Shown here one piece after another: positions 27,024 to 36,225 of a stretch of 64,000 nt of DNA. The translations under genes and the position numbers were made by a program. Origin of the DNA: Martinezella lusitana (GTDB lineage Bacteria; Pseudomonadota; Alphaproteobacteria; Rhizobiales; Rhizobiaceae); NCBI RefSeq assembly GCF_900094565.1, contig NZ_FMAF01000007.1, forward strand, positions 186,001 through 250,000, given 5' to 3'. The first letter of the stretch is position 1, and every line of letters starts with the position of its first letter. The notes below the pieces were generated by a model. The model was not told the origin of the DNA. It searched no databases and was given only the letters and a program-made list of their open reading frames with translations.

Positions 27024-28043
27024 TCAGATCTCCCGTTTGCGCAGCAGGGTTGTCGCCGAAACGACAATCAGGATCAGCAGCCCCTGAACACCGCTCACCA
27101 GCGTGCTCGGCAGGTTCAGAAGCTGGAAGCCGTTGATGAGGAAGCCGACGAACAGGGTTGAGATCAGCGTGCCGCCGATCGTCGGCACGAGCCGGCGCGA
27201 GAAGACCGAGCCAAGCAGGGCCGTTACGACGACCGGAAGCAGCATCTCGCCGGAACCGGTCGTGCTGCCGCTGAGATAGGATACCGATAGGATGCCGGCG
27301 ATCCCGCCGCAAAGTCCGCTGGCGACGAAGGCGCCCGCGACCAGCTTTTTCAACGGCAGGCCGGCCGCGCGCGCGGCTTCGGGAAACTCGCCGACGGCGT
27401 AGAGCCGCAAGCCGAGCGGCGTATATTGCACGATGGCCGCGGCGATGATCGTAAAACCGATCAGGACATAGGCGAGAATCGGTATGCCGAAGCCATCCGA
27501 GGCCGAAAGGATTGTCAGAAAATCGGTCGCCGCCGGAAGAACTGTATTCTGGGTCAGAACCAGTTCCAGGCCGGCGACGACATTCATGACAGCCAGTGTT
27601 GCCAGCAAGGGCACGATGCCCGCCAGCACGATCGCCAGCGCGTTGACGGCACCGATCGCCAATCCGGTGGCAAGTGCACCCGCGCCGGCAGTAAGATCAT
27701 TGAAACCCAGCTGGATGAGCGTTGCATAGACCGCGGCGCTCAGGCCCATATTGGCCGCAAGCGAAAGGTCGATACCGCCGGTGACGACGTTGGAACCGCC
27801 AGCGATGAGGACGATCGTCAAGCCGATGGCGAGAACGCCCGAGATGGCCGATTGGCCGAGCACGTTGCCGATATTGCCGACGGTCAGGAAGTAGGGTGCC
27901 GTCAACGCGAAGATCACCAGGATCGAGGCGAATGCGAGCAGCGAGCCGAAGCGCAGGGTTGCGGCTGCAAGCTTGCTGCCCGATGGCAGCGATCGCCCGG
28001 CCGGAGCCTCGGGAAGGGAGGCAAATTGGACATCAGCCGACAT
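27024..28043 (-). CDS. Ribose-type ABC transporter permease, first subunit (system 1)
   Basis: This is a 339-residue RbsC-like permease with the family motif VTGGIDLSLAANMGLSAAVYA and the cytoplasmic turn YTPLGLRLYAVGEFPEAARAAGLPLKKLVAGAFV. A GGAAGG ribosome-binding site precedes the ATG that gives MSADVQFASLP. The start overlaps the end of the ATPase gene. Two non-identical permeases in one importer suggest a heterodimeric channel, as in autoinducer-2 or some sugar-alcohol importers. Confidence 0.92.
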   Translation of the reverse strand: MSADVQFASLPEAPAGRSLPSGSKLAAATLRFGSLLAFASILVIFALTAPYFLTVGNIGNVLGQSAISGVLAIGLTIVLIAGGSNVVTGGIDLSLAANMGLSAAVYATLIQLGFNDLTAGAGALATGLAIGAVNALAIVLAGIVPLLATLAVMNVVAGLELVLTQNTVLPAATDFLTILSASDGFGIPILAYVLIGFTIIAAAIVQYTPLGLRLYAVGEFPEAARAAGLPLKKLVAGAFVASGLCGGIAGILSVSYLSGSTTGSGEMLLPVVVTALLGSVFSRRLVPTIGGTLISTLFVGFLINGFQLLNLPSTLVSGVQGLLILIVVSATTLLRKREI

Positions 28044-29583
28044 GGCGCAATCCTTCCACGGCGCCGGTCGATGCCGACAGCACTTCATCCGTTGTGGTCT
28101 GTGAGGAAACGAGCTCGCGCGTCAGCCGGCCGCGGAACAGCACGAGGATCCTGTCGGTAATGCCCACGAGCTCAGGCAGGTCCGACGACAGCACGATCAC
28201 GCCGGCGCCGCGTGCGGCAAGCTCGCCGATGAGCGAGTAGATCTCCACCTTGGAGCCGATATCGACACCGACGGTCGGCTCATCCAGCAGATAGATTTCC
28301 GACTGGCGGCTTAGCCATTTGGCGATCGCGACCTTCTGCTGGTTGCCGCCCGAGAGCGTGCGCACCAACGCTTCGCGGCCTGCCGTCTTGATCTGCAGGC
28401 GCTTGATTAGCTCGTCGGTATCGCTGCCCTCGCGTTTACGGTCGAGAAAGCCGAAGCGCGTGTAGCGGGAAAGGCTCGATAGCGTGATATTCTCGCGCAC
28501 GCTGAGATCGAGGCCGACGCCGTGGCCGCGACGATCCTCAGGCACCAGCGCCAGCTGATGGTTGACAGCCTCGGCTGGACTGCGCGGCTTCAGGGCCTGC
28601 GTCTCGATATCGATCTCTCCGCTCGTCGCCGCCTGCAGTCCGAAGAGGGTGCGCACCAGATCCTTCGCCCCGGAGCCGAGCAAGCCGGTGATTCCGAGGA
28701 TCTCGCCGCGGCGCAGGGTGAAACTGACATCGTGGAAGCGATTGGCTGCCGAGAGATGACGAACCTTAAGAATTTCGGCGCCGAATTCCACCTGCCGCTT
28801 CGGGAACATCTCTCCGATATCGCGCTCGACCATCAGGGTCGCGATCCCGTTGGCCGAGGTCTCGCTCATGGGCAGGGAGGCGACATCGACGCCGTTGCGG
28901 AGCACCGTGACATCGTCGCATAAAGCCTCGATCTCGTTAAGATAGTGCGAGATGTAGATGATGGTCACTCCTTCGCTGCGCAGACGGCGGATCAGGCGAA
29001 AAAGGATGTCCGCCTCCTGCCGGACCAAAGCAGCGGTCGGCTCGTCGAAGACGAGAAGTTTCGGTTGGTGCAACAGCGCTCGCGTGAGCTGAACGATCTG
29101 CTGCTCGGCTGTCGAGAGCTCGCTGATCAGCGCGTTCTTCGGCAAATCCACGCCGAAATAATTGGCAAGGATCTCCCGGGCGCGACGTTGCATCGCGCTA
29201 CGGTCGATAAAGGGCGTGCCGCCGAGGCGCAGCTCCCTGCCGAGGAACAGCGTCTCGCCCACGGTGAAAGTCGGAACCAGCAGCCGGTCCTGGTGGATAA
29301 AGTGAATGCCGAGTTCTTCGCACAGATGCGGCGTCAGCCGATCATAGCCTCGGCCTTCGATTTCGATGCGGCCTTCATCCGGCTTGTGCAGGCCGGCAAG
29401 AAGCTTGATCAGTGTCGATTTGCCGGCGCCATTCTGCCCGACCAGCCCATGCACGGTACCGCGGCGTACGGTCAGCGACGCGCCGGCCAGTGCCTGCGCA
29501 CCGCCGAAGCGCTTCACGATGCCGTCAAAACGGACGACGTGGTCCCGGCTGTCGGCCGCAGGCGCAGGCTCGGTTGCTGTCAT
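28033..29583 (-). CDS. Ribose-type ABC transporter ATP-binding protein (system 1)
   Basis: This is a tandem-domain ATPase of the RbsA/XylG/MglA class, about 516 residues. Domain one has Walker A GQNGAGKST, signature LSTAEQQIVQLTRAL and Walker B LLVFDEPTAAL. Domain two has a degenerate Walker A (GLLGSGAKD), signature LSGGNQQKVAIAKWL and Walker B IYLLDEPTVGVD. The degenerate second nucleotide site is usual for this class. I prefer the ATG giving MTATEPAPA. An in-frame ATG 18 bases upstream is also possible. A strong hairpin separates it from the binding-protein gene. Confidence 0.92.
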   Translation of the reverse strand: MTATEPAPAADSRDHVVRFDGIVKRFGGAQALAGASLTVRRGTVHGLVGQNGAGKSTLIKLLAGLHKPDEGRIEIEGRGYDRLTPHLCEELGIHFIHQDRLLVPTFTVGETLFLGRELRLGGTPFIDRSAMQRRAREILANYFGVDLPKNALISELSTAEQQIVQLTRALLHQPKLLVFDEPTAALVRQEADILFRLIRRLRSEGVTIIYISHYLNEIEALCDDVTVLRNGVDVASLPMSETSANGIATLMVERDIGEMFPKRQVEFGAEILKVRHLSAANRFHDVSFTLRRGEILGITGLLGSGAKDLVRTLFGLQAATSGEIDIETQALKPRSPAEAVNHQLALVPEDRRGHGVGLDLSVRENITLSSLSRYTRFGFLDRKREGSDTDELIKRLQIKTAGREALVRTLSGGNQQKVAIAKWLSRQSEIYLLDEPTVGVDIGSKVEIYSLIGELAARGAGVIVLSSDLPELVGITDRILVLFRGRLTRELVSSQTTTDEVLSASTGAVEGLRHVG

Positions 29584-29608
29584 TGGAAAAGGCCCTCGCA
29601 TTATGCGG

Positions 29609-29634
29609 GGCGATGCGGCGAAAGCCGCATCGCC
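29609..29634 (-). terminator. Intercistronic stem-loop with GAAA/TTTC loop
   Basis: Perfect 11-base arms GGCGATGCGGC and GCCGCATCGCC enclose a four-base loop, between the binding-protein stop codon (29645) and the ATPase start (29583). There is no U-tract on the minus strand. Such hairpins after a binding-protein gene commonly protect its mRNA and lower expression of downstream ABC genes. That role is inferred by analogy. Confidence 0.6.
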
Positions 29635-29644
29635 GGTTCATATG

Positions 29645-30649
29645 TCAGCCGATGCCAAGCTTCTTGACGACGTCGGAGACGTTGCTCTTATTGGCCAGAA
29701 GAGCAGGCACGTAGGTTTCGTGCGCCAGGGTCTGCCCTGCCAGCAGCTTGGCGACGTTGCGGATGGCGGTGCGGCCGATTTCTGCCGGTTGCTGGGCCGC
29801 ATCGGCACCAGCAGGCGAGTTCGGATCGGCGACCAGCTGCAGCACTTCCGGGCTGCCGTCGACGCCATAGGTGCGGATTTCCGTGCGGCCTGCGGCGGCA
29901 AGAGCCTGCGTGGCGCCGAGCTGGGGAATATCCCAGGCGGACCAGATGGCCTTGATCGAACCCTTCTCCGGATACTTGTTGAGGATCGCGGTGATCTGGG
30001 CGAAGGCGTCCTGAACCGTGTTGGGAATGACGTCCCGTAGCTCGGGTTGAATGATCTTCACCTTCGGGAAATACTTGACGACATTGACGAGCTGGTCATA
30101 GCGGATCGCGCAGGGCGTAACGCCATAGAAGCCGTTGAAAGCGATGATATTGCCTTCGCCGCCGATATCGGAGACGAGCTGCAGCGCCAGATCTTTGCCG
30201 ATGCCCCAGTTGTCGGATGTGGTGTTGTTGATCGAATTGGTGGACCCGACATCGACGGTCAGGACGGGAATACCCGCGTCCCGTGCCTTTTTCAGCCAGG
30301 GATCGATGACGCTCAAGGTGCCGAGAATCTGGACGATCGCGTCCGGCCGCTGTGCGATCAGTGTCTGCAATTGCGACACCAGCTTGCCGTCGTTACGACC
30401 GGCATCGACGGCGATCGGCGTGCCGCCGAGCTTCTTCACTTCGTCGATCTGGGCATTATAGGCCTGCAGATCGAAATAGTGGTCGGTTCCCGTTGCGCTG
30501 ATGGCGATACGCTTGCCTTTTAGAGACAAGGCATCGTCGGCTGCTGCTGCCTTGCTTGAGATCAGCCCAGCGGTCGCCAGGGCTGCGCCGGCAGCGGTCA
30601 GTTTCAAAATGTCCCGGCGCCCAAGGCCGGTCGTTTGCTTATTGTCCAT
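29645..30649 (-). CDS. Ribose-type ABC transporter substrate-binding protein (system 1)
   Basis: This is a 334-residue periplasmic binding protein of the Peripla_BP_4 (ribose/galactose) type. The start preceded by GAGAGGATT gives a twin-arginine-like leader (GRRDILKLTAAGAALATAGLISSKAAA). Mature-domain motifs include TGTDHYFDLQAYNAQIDEVKKLGGTPIAVDAGRNDGKLVSQLQTLIAQRPDAIV and ALAAAGRTEIRTYGVDGSPEVLQLV. It heads the minus-strand operon of ATPase, two permeases and the NtaA/DszA-type monooxygenase. The ligand is not necessarily a sugar in this context. Confidence 0.92.
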   Translation of the reverse strand: MDNKQTTGLGRRDILKLTAAGAALATAGLISSKAAAADDALSLKGKRIAISATGTDHYFDLQAYNAQIDEVKKLGGTPIAVDAGRNDGKLVSQLQTLIAQRPDAIVQILGTLSVIDPWLKKARDAGIPVLTVDVGSTNSINNTTSDNWGIGKDLALQLVSDIGGEGNIIAFNGFYGVTPCAIRYDQLVNVVKYFPKVKIIQPELRDVIPNTVQDAFAQITAILNKYPEKGSIKAIWSAWDIPQLGATQALAAAGRTEIRTYGVDGSPEVLQLVADPNSPAGADAAQQPAEIGRTAIRNVAKLLAGQTLAHETYVPALLANKSNVSDVVKKLGIG

Positions 30650-30764
30650 TAAAGAATCCTCTCGAGCAATAGAGCATAAAATAGATAGATTTAGGCGCAT
30701 TACAGAGGAATGGTTTTCCAAAACACGAGCGGCCGGGGAAATTTCCGTGGGCCGCTTCCGGGGC

Positions 30765-31820
30765 TCAGCGATCAGGGTTTCTGCCGAGCCCATAGGTTAG
30801 CGCCAGTGCACCTACGAGAACTGCGCCCTTGACGAAATCCTGCGTATAGTAAGGGGCATTCAGCATGGTGAGCCCGTTCAGCAATACGCCGACGAATACT
30901 GCTCCGACGATCGTGCCAAGCACGTTCGGGCGGCGCAGATTGAGGACGGCGTAGCCGATCAACGCGGCCGCGACGGAATCCATCAGCAGGGAGCCCCCGG
31001 AGGAGACGTCGCCGCGCCCGACGCGGGCGGCAATGACGATGCCGCCGAGGGCTGCGAGCACGCCGGAAATCACATAAGCAAATGTCTTCAGCCGCGTTGT
31101 CGAAGCGCCGGCGAGCCGGGTGGCGAGTTCGTTGCCGCCGGTGGCGAAGAGCAGCCGGCCGATGCGGGTCCGCTCGGTCAGTACGAAAAGCACGATGGCG
31201 ACGACCGCCATCAACACGACGGCGACTGGCAGGATGGAAAAGAGATTGTAGCGGCCGATCAGAAGGAAGGATGGATCAAAGGCGCCCGTCGCCTTCGAGC
31301 CGTCCGGCAGCACCATGCCGGTCGAAATCGAGCGTCCAGCCGTCGGGATCAATTGCAGGCCCGAAAGAAGGAACATCACTGCGAGCGTGGCGAGCAGATC
31401 CGGCACGCGCAGGCGCACGATGAGGAAGGCGTTGACGAGGCCGATCACGGCGCCGAAGGTCAGCACCAGAGGCACGGTTGCGAGAGCGTCCAGGTGCCAG
31501 ACGATCATGGCATAGCTTGCCGCCATGACGCTGGAGGCGGCAATCGCGCCGATGGACAGGTCGAAACCGCCGACGGCAAGGGTGACCGTGACGCCGGCGG
31601 CGAGGACCGCAACAACAGACACGGCCTGCAGGATACTCATGAGATTTGCGATCGTGATGAAGGCGGGCTGTGCCGCGGTAAAGCCGACCAGCATGGCCAG
31701 GAGCAGGAGGAACACTGCGCCCGCGCGGAGATGGTGGCCGACTACAGCAAGGCGGCCTTTGACGCCGCGGCCGTCCTGTGCGGCCGCAGCCGCAAATCTG
31801 TCGTCATCGATCGTTGTCAT
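30765..31820 (-). CDS. Ribose-type ABC transporter permease (system 2)
   Basis: This is a 351-residue RbsC-family permease. The conserved stretch VTLAVGGFDLSIGAIAASSVMAASYAM is present, and it ends with the usual NAPYYTQDFVKGAVLVGALALTYGLGR. It overlaps the ATPase gene of system 2 by four bases, so the two are co-translated. It is separate from system 1, whose binding-protein gene begins 116 bases downstream. The single permease probably works as a homodimer. Confidence 0.92.
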   Translation of the reverse strand: MTTIDDDRFAAAAAQDGRGVKGRLAVVGHHLRAGAVFLLLLAMLVGFTAAQPAFITIANLMSILQAVSVVAVLAAGVTVTLAVGGFDLSIGAIAASSVMAASYAMIVWHLDALATVPLVLTFGAVIGLVNAFLIVRLRVPDLLATLAVMFLLSGLQLIPTAGRSISTGMVLPDGSKATGAFDPSFLLIGRYNLFSILPVAVVLMAVVAIVLFVLTERTRIGRLLFATGGNELATRLAGASTTRLKTFAYVISGVLAALGGIVIAARVGRGDVSSGGSLLMDSVAAALIGYAVLNLRRPNVLGTIVGAVFVGVLLNGLTMLNAPYYTQDFVKGAVLVGALALTYGLGRNPDR

Positions 31821-33301
31821 GCGGAAATGCCCTCAATGGCTGCGGAAATTGTTTTGTTGCCAGCGATGGGGCGCAGCACGTGGTGATCCATCGTGAGAAT
31901 GCGATCGGCGACCTCGTAGGCTTCCTCCGGGTCGGAGGTGGCAATCAACGTCGCGCGGTCGCTGCGCGCACGGATCGCCTTTATGATGTCCTGCCGCGCG
32001 CCGACATCGACCCCCTGAAAGGGTTCGTCGAGCAGCAGGAGCGGGCATGGTTCCGCCTCCCAGCGCGCGATGACGGCCTTTTGCTGGTTGCCGCCGGACA
32101 AGGTCCAGATAGAGGCTTGCGGACCCGCTGCCTTGATGCCAAGGCGCGAAATCGCCTTTTCCGCCTCGCGCCGCTCACGGCCGCCGAGCAGGAAGCCATG
32201 GGGATACCATTTGTCGAGATGCGGCAGGCTGATCGTCGCCGCCAGGGAGGAGCCCGGCCAGGCATCCGGCATGAGCGAAGAGCGATGGCGATCCTCTCCT
32301 GCCATGGCGACGCCGGCTGCGACTGCCTCGCCAGGCGAGCGAGGCCGATAAGGTCGTCCGTTGAGCAGCATATCGCCCCCGGCCAACCGGGTGGTGCCGA
32401 AGATCGCCGCCAGCAACCGGCTTTTTCCGGCCCCGAGTACGCCGGTCACGGCAACCACTTCGCCGGCATGAAGGCTGAGGTCGAAGGCTTCGCTTTGCGA
32501 AAATAGCCGCGTGCCGCGCATTTCAAAGACCGCCGGGCCCGTGGCCTGCCGCACATCGGGGCGCGCGCTATCCAGCCTGCGGCCGATCATCGCTTCGATA
32601 GCGGCAGAAAAGTCGATCGGCCGGGAAACGCTGCCGACCACCCGTCCGCCGCGCATGACCAGCGCGCGATCGGCTATAGCCTCCAGATCCGCCGTCCGAT
32701 GCGAGATATAGAGGATCGCCAGACCCTGAGCACGCAGCCGCAGGAGGACATCGAAGAGCCTCCGGCTTTCGGTTCCCGATAGACTGGCTGTGGGTTCGTC
32801 GAGGATCAGCAGTTCTGCCTTGTTGGCCAAGGCGCGCGCGATTGCCACGAGCTGGCGGTCGGCTGCCGAGATATCGCCGAAATCACGATCGAGCGGCAGT
32901 GAGAAGCCGGCTGCGTCCAGCATTGCCTTGGCCTCGCGCCGAACGCTCTTGCGCGAGACGAAGAAGGGTGTTCCGCGCTCGGCGAACCGGTTGAGCAGCA
33001 GAACATCGGCGACGGTCAGTCCGGCAGGACCGATGAGATCCGTCGATTGATGGACGGTGACGACACCCGCCCGAGCCGCTTCAGAAGGGCTTCTGGGCAA
33101 GAACGGTTGCCCGTTGAGCCGGATCGTGCCGCCGTCTGCGGCAAACACGCCCGACAGAATCTTGACCAGCGTCGATTTTCCAGCGCCGTTGGCACCCATC
33201 AGCGCGACGATCTCTCCGCGCTCGATCGCAAAGCGCGCGGCATCGACGGCGCGTGTCGAGCCGAAGCTATGCGTAATATTGGAGACGTCAAGAAGCGCCA
33301 T
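31817..33301 (-). CDS. Ribose-type ABC transporter ATP-binding protein (system 2)
   Basis: This is a 494-residue RbsA-like tandem ATPase. The first domain has Walker A GANGAGKST, signature ISAADRQLVAIARAL and Walker B LLILDEPTASL. The second has GVLGAGKSR, signature LSGGNQQKAVIARW and Walker B LLLLDEPFQGVD. The first gene of its operon, it is divergent from the binding-protein gene of the same system across a 234-base AT-rich spacer. Confidence 0.92.
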   Translation of the reverse strand: MALLDVSNITHSFGSTRAVDAARFAIERGEIVALMGANGAGKSTLVKILSGVFAADGGTIRLNGQPFLPRSPSEAARAGVVTVHQSTDLIGPAGLTVADVLLLNRFAERGTPFFVSRKSVRREAKAMLDAAGFSLPLDRDFGDISAADRQLVAIARALANKAELLILDEPTASLSGTESRRLFDVLLRLRAQGLAILYISHRTADLEAIADRALVMRGGRVVGSVSRPIDFSAAIEAMIGRRLDSARPDVRQATGPAVFEMRGTRLFSQSEAFDLSLHAGEVVAVTGVLGAGKSRLLAAIFGTTRLAGGDMLLNGRPYRPRSPGEAVAAGVAMAGEDRHRSSLMPDAWPGSSLAATISLPHLDKWYPHGFLLGGRERREAEKAISRLGIKAAGPQASIWTLSGGNQQKAVIARWEAEPCPLLLLDEPFQGVDVGARQDIIKAIRARSDRATLIATSDPEEAYEVADRILTMDHHVLRPIAGNKTISAAIEGISA

Positions 33302-33535
33302 TCAGAGGGATCCGGGTTCCTGTTCGAGCGCTGATAGTGCGCAGCATGGCCACCGGATTTCCAGGCAAGCCCTTGCCCTGAAGGCCTGCCGAGGCGAACA
33401 AAGAATCTCAGAAGGCCGCGAAATTCGGATGATTTACTCTACTAAAAACATAGAGATTATATCTAATAATTTCATGCGTCGCAGGGTTGGCATTCCGTCA
33501 GACGACGCTTCCGATTGATCACGAGGATCGCGACG
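33302..33535. promoter_or_regulatory. Divergent promoter region of importer system 2
   Basis: The spacer between the ATPase gene and the binding-protein gene contains an AT-rich core (33430-33475), a marked contrast to the surrounding DNA. Within it lies the short inverted repeat CTCTA-N9-TAGAG (33437-33455). A similar ATAGAG plus AT-rich stretch occurs upstream of the system 1 binding-protein gene at 30669-30692. A shared regulator is possible but not shown, and no regulator gene is adjacent. Confidence 0.4.
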
Positions 33536-34579
33536 ATGAAATCCCTTCCGCGGCTTGCCCTGTCAGCCGCCATTCCGCTCTTTTTCACGCAAGCAGCAAT
33601 GGCCGGCGGCGTGAGCGGCGCTCCTGCTCCCTTCGACAAGGGCGGCGTCAAGATCGCTCTCATCAGCTACATTTCCGCCGGCGACTTCTTTCAGGCCTAT
33701 CAGGCCGGCGCCGAAGCCCAGGCCAAGGCGCTCGACATCGATCTGCGCGTCTTCCCGGGACGTCAGGATGCCGCCGAACAGCGTGAGCAGATCCTGCAGG
33801 CGATCAACCTCGGTGTCTCGGGCATCGTCATCGATCACGGCCTGCCGGAATCGCTCGGTGACGTCGTGGAACAGGCGCTCGACAAGGGCATCAAGGTCGT
33901 CGCCTTCGACGTCAATCTCAACAATCCGAAGATCCCGCAGGTCGAGCAGAGCGACCACGAGCTTGCCGATCTCGCCTTGAAGCAGGTCGTCAAGGATAAT
34001 GGCAGCAGCTTCAAGGCGGGCTATGTCTATGTCGCAGGCTTTGCGCCGCTCGACCGCCGCAATGAAGTCTGGGAGACGTTCAAGTCACAAAATACTGGTG
34101 TGGTCGAAAAGGCCAGCTTCGGCAATGTCAGCGATACGACGGCAACCTCCACGGCCGACCAGGCAAAGGCGGCGTTGATAGCAAATCCCGACATCACTGT
34201 CGTCTTCGCCCCCTATGACGAATTTGCCCGTGGCGTGAAGCTTGCGGCCAACGATCTCGGCATCGGGAGCAAGCTGAAGATCTATTCGGCTGACGTTTCC
34301 ACCGCCGACATTCAGGAGATCATCGAGCCGGGCAGCCCCTGGGTTGCGACCGTCGCGACCAATCCGGCCGTTGTCGGCGCCGTCTCCATTCGCGCCGCCG
34401 CCCTGCAGGTCGCCGGTCAGGATGTTCCGCATCAGATCACCGTCAAGCCGACGCTCCTGACCCAGGAGGGACTGCGCACCGCCGGTGTCAAGACGATCGA
34501 GGAGCTGGCGCAGAAGGTTCCGGCGTTCAGCACGAGCGACGCGGTGACCGCCACCTGGATCCCGGACAAGCTTTTCTAA
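33536..34579 (+). CDS. Ribose-type ABC transporter substrate-binding protein (system 2)
   Basis: This is a periplasmic binding protein of the Peripla_BP_4 class, 347 residues from the chosen ATG (GAGGAT upstream), with signal peptide MKSLPRLALSAAIPLFFTQAAMA. The mature part has GGVKIALISYISAGDFFQAYQAGAEAQAKALDIDLRVF, AINLGVSGIVIDHGLPESL and a DVSTADIQEI segment. An ATG 21 bases upstream would add a hydrophilic head and is less likely. It is followed after 71 bases by the DszC-like monooxygenase gene, so the imported ligand is probably that enzyme's substrate. Confidence 0.92.
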   Translation: MKSLPRLALSAAIPLFFTQAAMAGGVSGAPAPFDKGGVKIALISYISAGDFFQAYQAGAEAQAKALDIDLRVFPGRQDAAEQREQILQAINLGVSGIVIDHGLPESLGDVVEQALDKGIKVVAFDVNLNNPKIPQVEQSDHELADLALKQVVKDNGSSFKAGYVYVAGFAPLDRRNEVWETFKSQNTGVVEKASFGNVSDTTATSTADQAKAALIANPDITVVFAPYDEFARGVKLAANDLGIGSKLKIYSADVSTADIQEIIEPGSPWVATVATNPAVVGAVSIRAAALQVAGQDVPHQITVKPTLLTQEGLRTAGVKTIEELAQKVPAFSTSDAVTATWIPDKLF

Positions 34580-34650
34580 GCTGCCTGCCTCGATTTGCCG
34601 GCGGGATCACGAGACCCCGCCGGCTCATGTCATAGAATCGGAGTGATATC

Positions 34651-35856
34651 ATGAGCCAGTCCAACGTCGTCTTCGCGAGCAATCGGAATACCACGCGAGA
34701 GGATCTCTTTGCCAGGGCCGAGGAAATTGCAGCTGACCTTTCGAAACGCGCCGCCGAGCTGGACCGTGAAGGCCAGCCGCCGCTTGGCGAAATCGTCAAG
34801 CTCAAGAATGCGGGATTGCTGAATGCGCTGCATGCGCCGCAGATCGGCGGCGGTGGTCTCGATTGGGTTGATGGCCTGCGTTTGACCCGCATCCTCGCCC
34901 GCGGCGAAAGCTCCATCGGCCAGCTTCTCGGCTATCATTTCGTCAACAGCCAATATGTCTACTGGGCCTTCGACGAGGCGCGCGCACAGGAGCTCGGCAG
35001 CAAGACGGTGGCTAACAGCCTCTATTGGGGCGCGGCCGTCAATCCGCGCGATCCCGGCCTCGTGCTGACGCGGCGCGGCAACGGCTATGTCCTGAACGGC
35101 CGCAAATCCTTCTCCACGGCGGCGCACGTCTCCGACTATATCAACGCCAATGCCGCCCTCGACGACAAGATCGTCGGCTTTGCCGTTCCGACCAATCGCG
35201 CGGGTTACAAGGCCAATGACGATTGGGATAATTTCGGCCAGCGCCTTTCCGATAGCGGCAGCGTCGAATTCCATGATTTCCCTGTTTATGAGGAGGATCT
35301 GGACAAGGTCGCAACGACCGGCGATGCCGCTCCCGTCTTGGCTACGTTCAACACGCCGCTCATTCAGCTTGTTTTCGTGAACTTTTATCTCGGGACCGCC
35401 GAAGGCGCGTTGCGCGAGGCGGTCGATTATGTCCGCACGACGACGCGGCCTTGGGTGACCTCAGGCGTCGAGCGGGCGGCCGACGATCCTTATATCCTCG
35501 AGCGCGTTGGCGAGCTGACCGCCGCCTTGAAGGCGTCTGCGGCCCTAGCCGATAGCGCCGCCGCTGTCGTTCAGGCCAATCTTGCCAAGGGTCATAAGGC
35601 GACCGCGCGAGAACGCGGCGAGGCTGCGGCCGAAGCCTATGCGGCGAAGGTCCATGCCACGCATGTTTCTCTTGATGTGACTGCCCGCGTTTTCGAGCTC
35701 ACCGGCGCGCGTTCGACAGCTGAGAAATATCGCTTCGACCGTTTCTGGCGTAATGTGCGGACCCACACGCTGCACGATCCGGTCTTCTACAAGGCAAGGG
35801 AAGTCGGAGAATTCGTTCTCAACGACACGATCCCCGAGGTCAGTCTCTACAGCTGA
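34651..35856 (+). CDS. Flavin-dependent monooxygenase, DszC/SfnB family (acyl-CoA dehydrogenase fold)
   Basis: This 401-residue protein belongs to the acyl-CoA-dehydrogenase-like monooxygenases, which use FMNH2 or FADH2 from a partner reductase. Relatives include DszC (dibenzothiophene oxidation) and SfnB (sulfone metabolism). Clear blocks are NAGLLNALHAPQIGGGGLDW, SIGQLLGYHFVNSQYVYWAF, VLNGRKSFSTAAHVSDYI, WDNFGQRLSDSGSVEFHDFPV and the C-terminal signature FWRNVRTHTLHDPVFYKAREVGEF. A GGAG lies seven bases before the ATG. Together with the NtaA/DszA-type enzyme at 24621, it gives the two oxygenase classes of a Dsz- or Sfn-like route. The actual substrate is unknown. Confidence 0.9.
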   Translation: MSQSNVVFASNRNTTREDLFARAEEIAADLSKRAAELDREGQPPLGEIVKLKNAGLLNALHAPQIGGGGLDWVDGLRLTRILARGESSIGQLLGYHFVNSQYVYWAFDEARAQELGSKTVANSLYWGAAVNPRDPGLVLTRRGNGYVLNGRKSFSTAAHVSDYINANAALDDKIVGFAVPTNRAGYKANDDWDNFGQRLSDSGSVEFHDFPVYEEDLDKVATTGDAAPVLATFNTPLIQLVFVNFYLGTAEGALREAVDYVRTTTRPWVTSGVERAADDPYILERVGELTAALKASAALADSAAAVVQANLAKGHKATARERGEAAAEAYAAKVHATHVSLDVTARVFELTGARSTAEKYRFDRFWRNVRTHTLHDPVFYKAREVGEFVLNDTIPEVSLYS

Positions 35857-36225
35857 ATACACATGGTTATGGGGTATTTCCCCGTGTGAGCGAAGCGCTG
35901 TTTACAGAGAGTTTTACAGTGCTTTGTTTGTTTCTCGCATATCTCTGATGCGGCCTGCTTACGTCGGCAGGCCTCATTCGGCTGGCGAATGGCTTCGCAT
36001 GTGCCAGACCCGCGATTCCACCGTCGGACGATCTCCGATCCGATTCTCTCATGTCATCCAAATAGAGCCGAATTCGGCAAGTCAGGCCACGCGGCTACAG
36101 AGCCGCGAATGTGCTTGCTTTGAATCCGCGGGCTCTGTTGAGGATCAGTCCGATTCCGGATGAGATCGTGATATCGTTGACGTCCGCAACAACGTGACGA
36201 AAATCGTGGTAAGTGAGACAAGGAC
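35857..36225 (+). terminator. Spacer with stem-loop after the monooxygenase gene
   Basis: This 369-base spacer contains no recognisable gene. It holds a seven-base inverted repeat, GGCCTGC (35952-35958) and GCAGGCC (35967-35973), with an eight-base loop. The repeat may end the binding-protein/monooxygenase transcript. No U-run follows it. The remaining 250 bases before the SDR gene show nothing I can identify. Confidence 0.35.

Noticed and set aside
27022..27312. N-terminal extension of the system 1 permease by 97 codons
   Set aside because: It runs through the neighbouring permease gene in another frame and is arginine-rich without membrane character. The ATG at 27021 gives a normal start.
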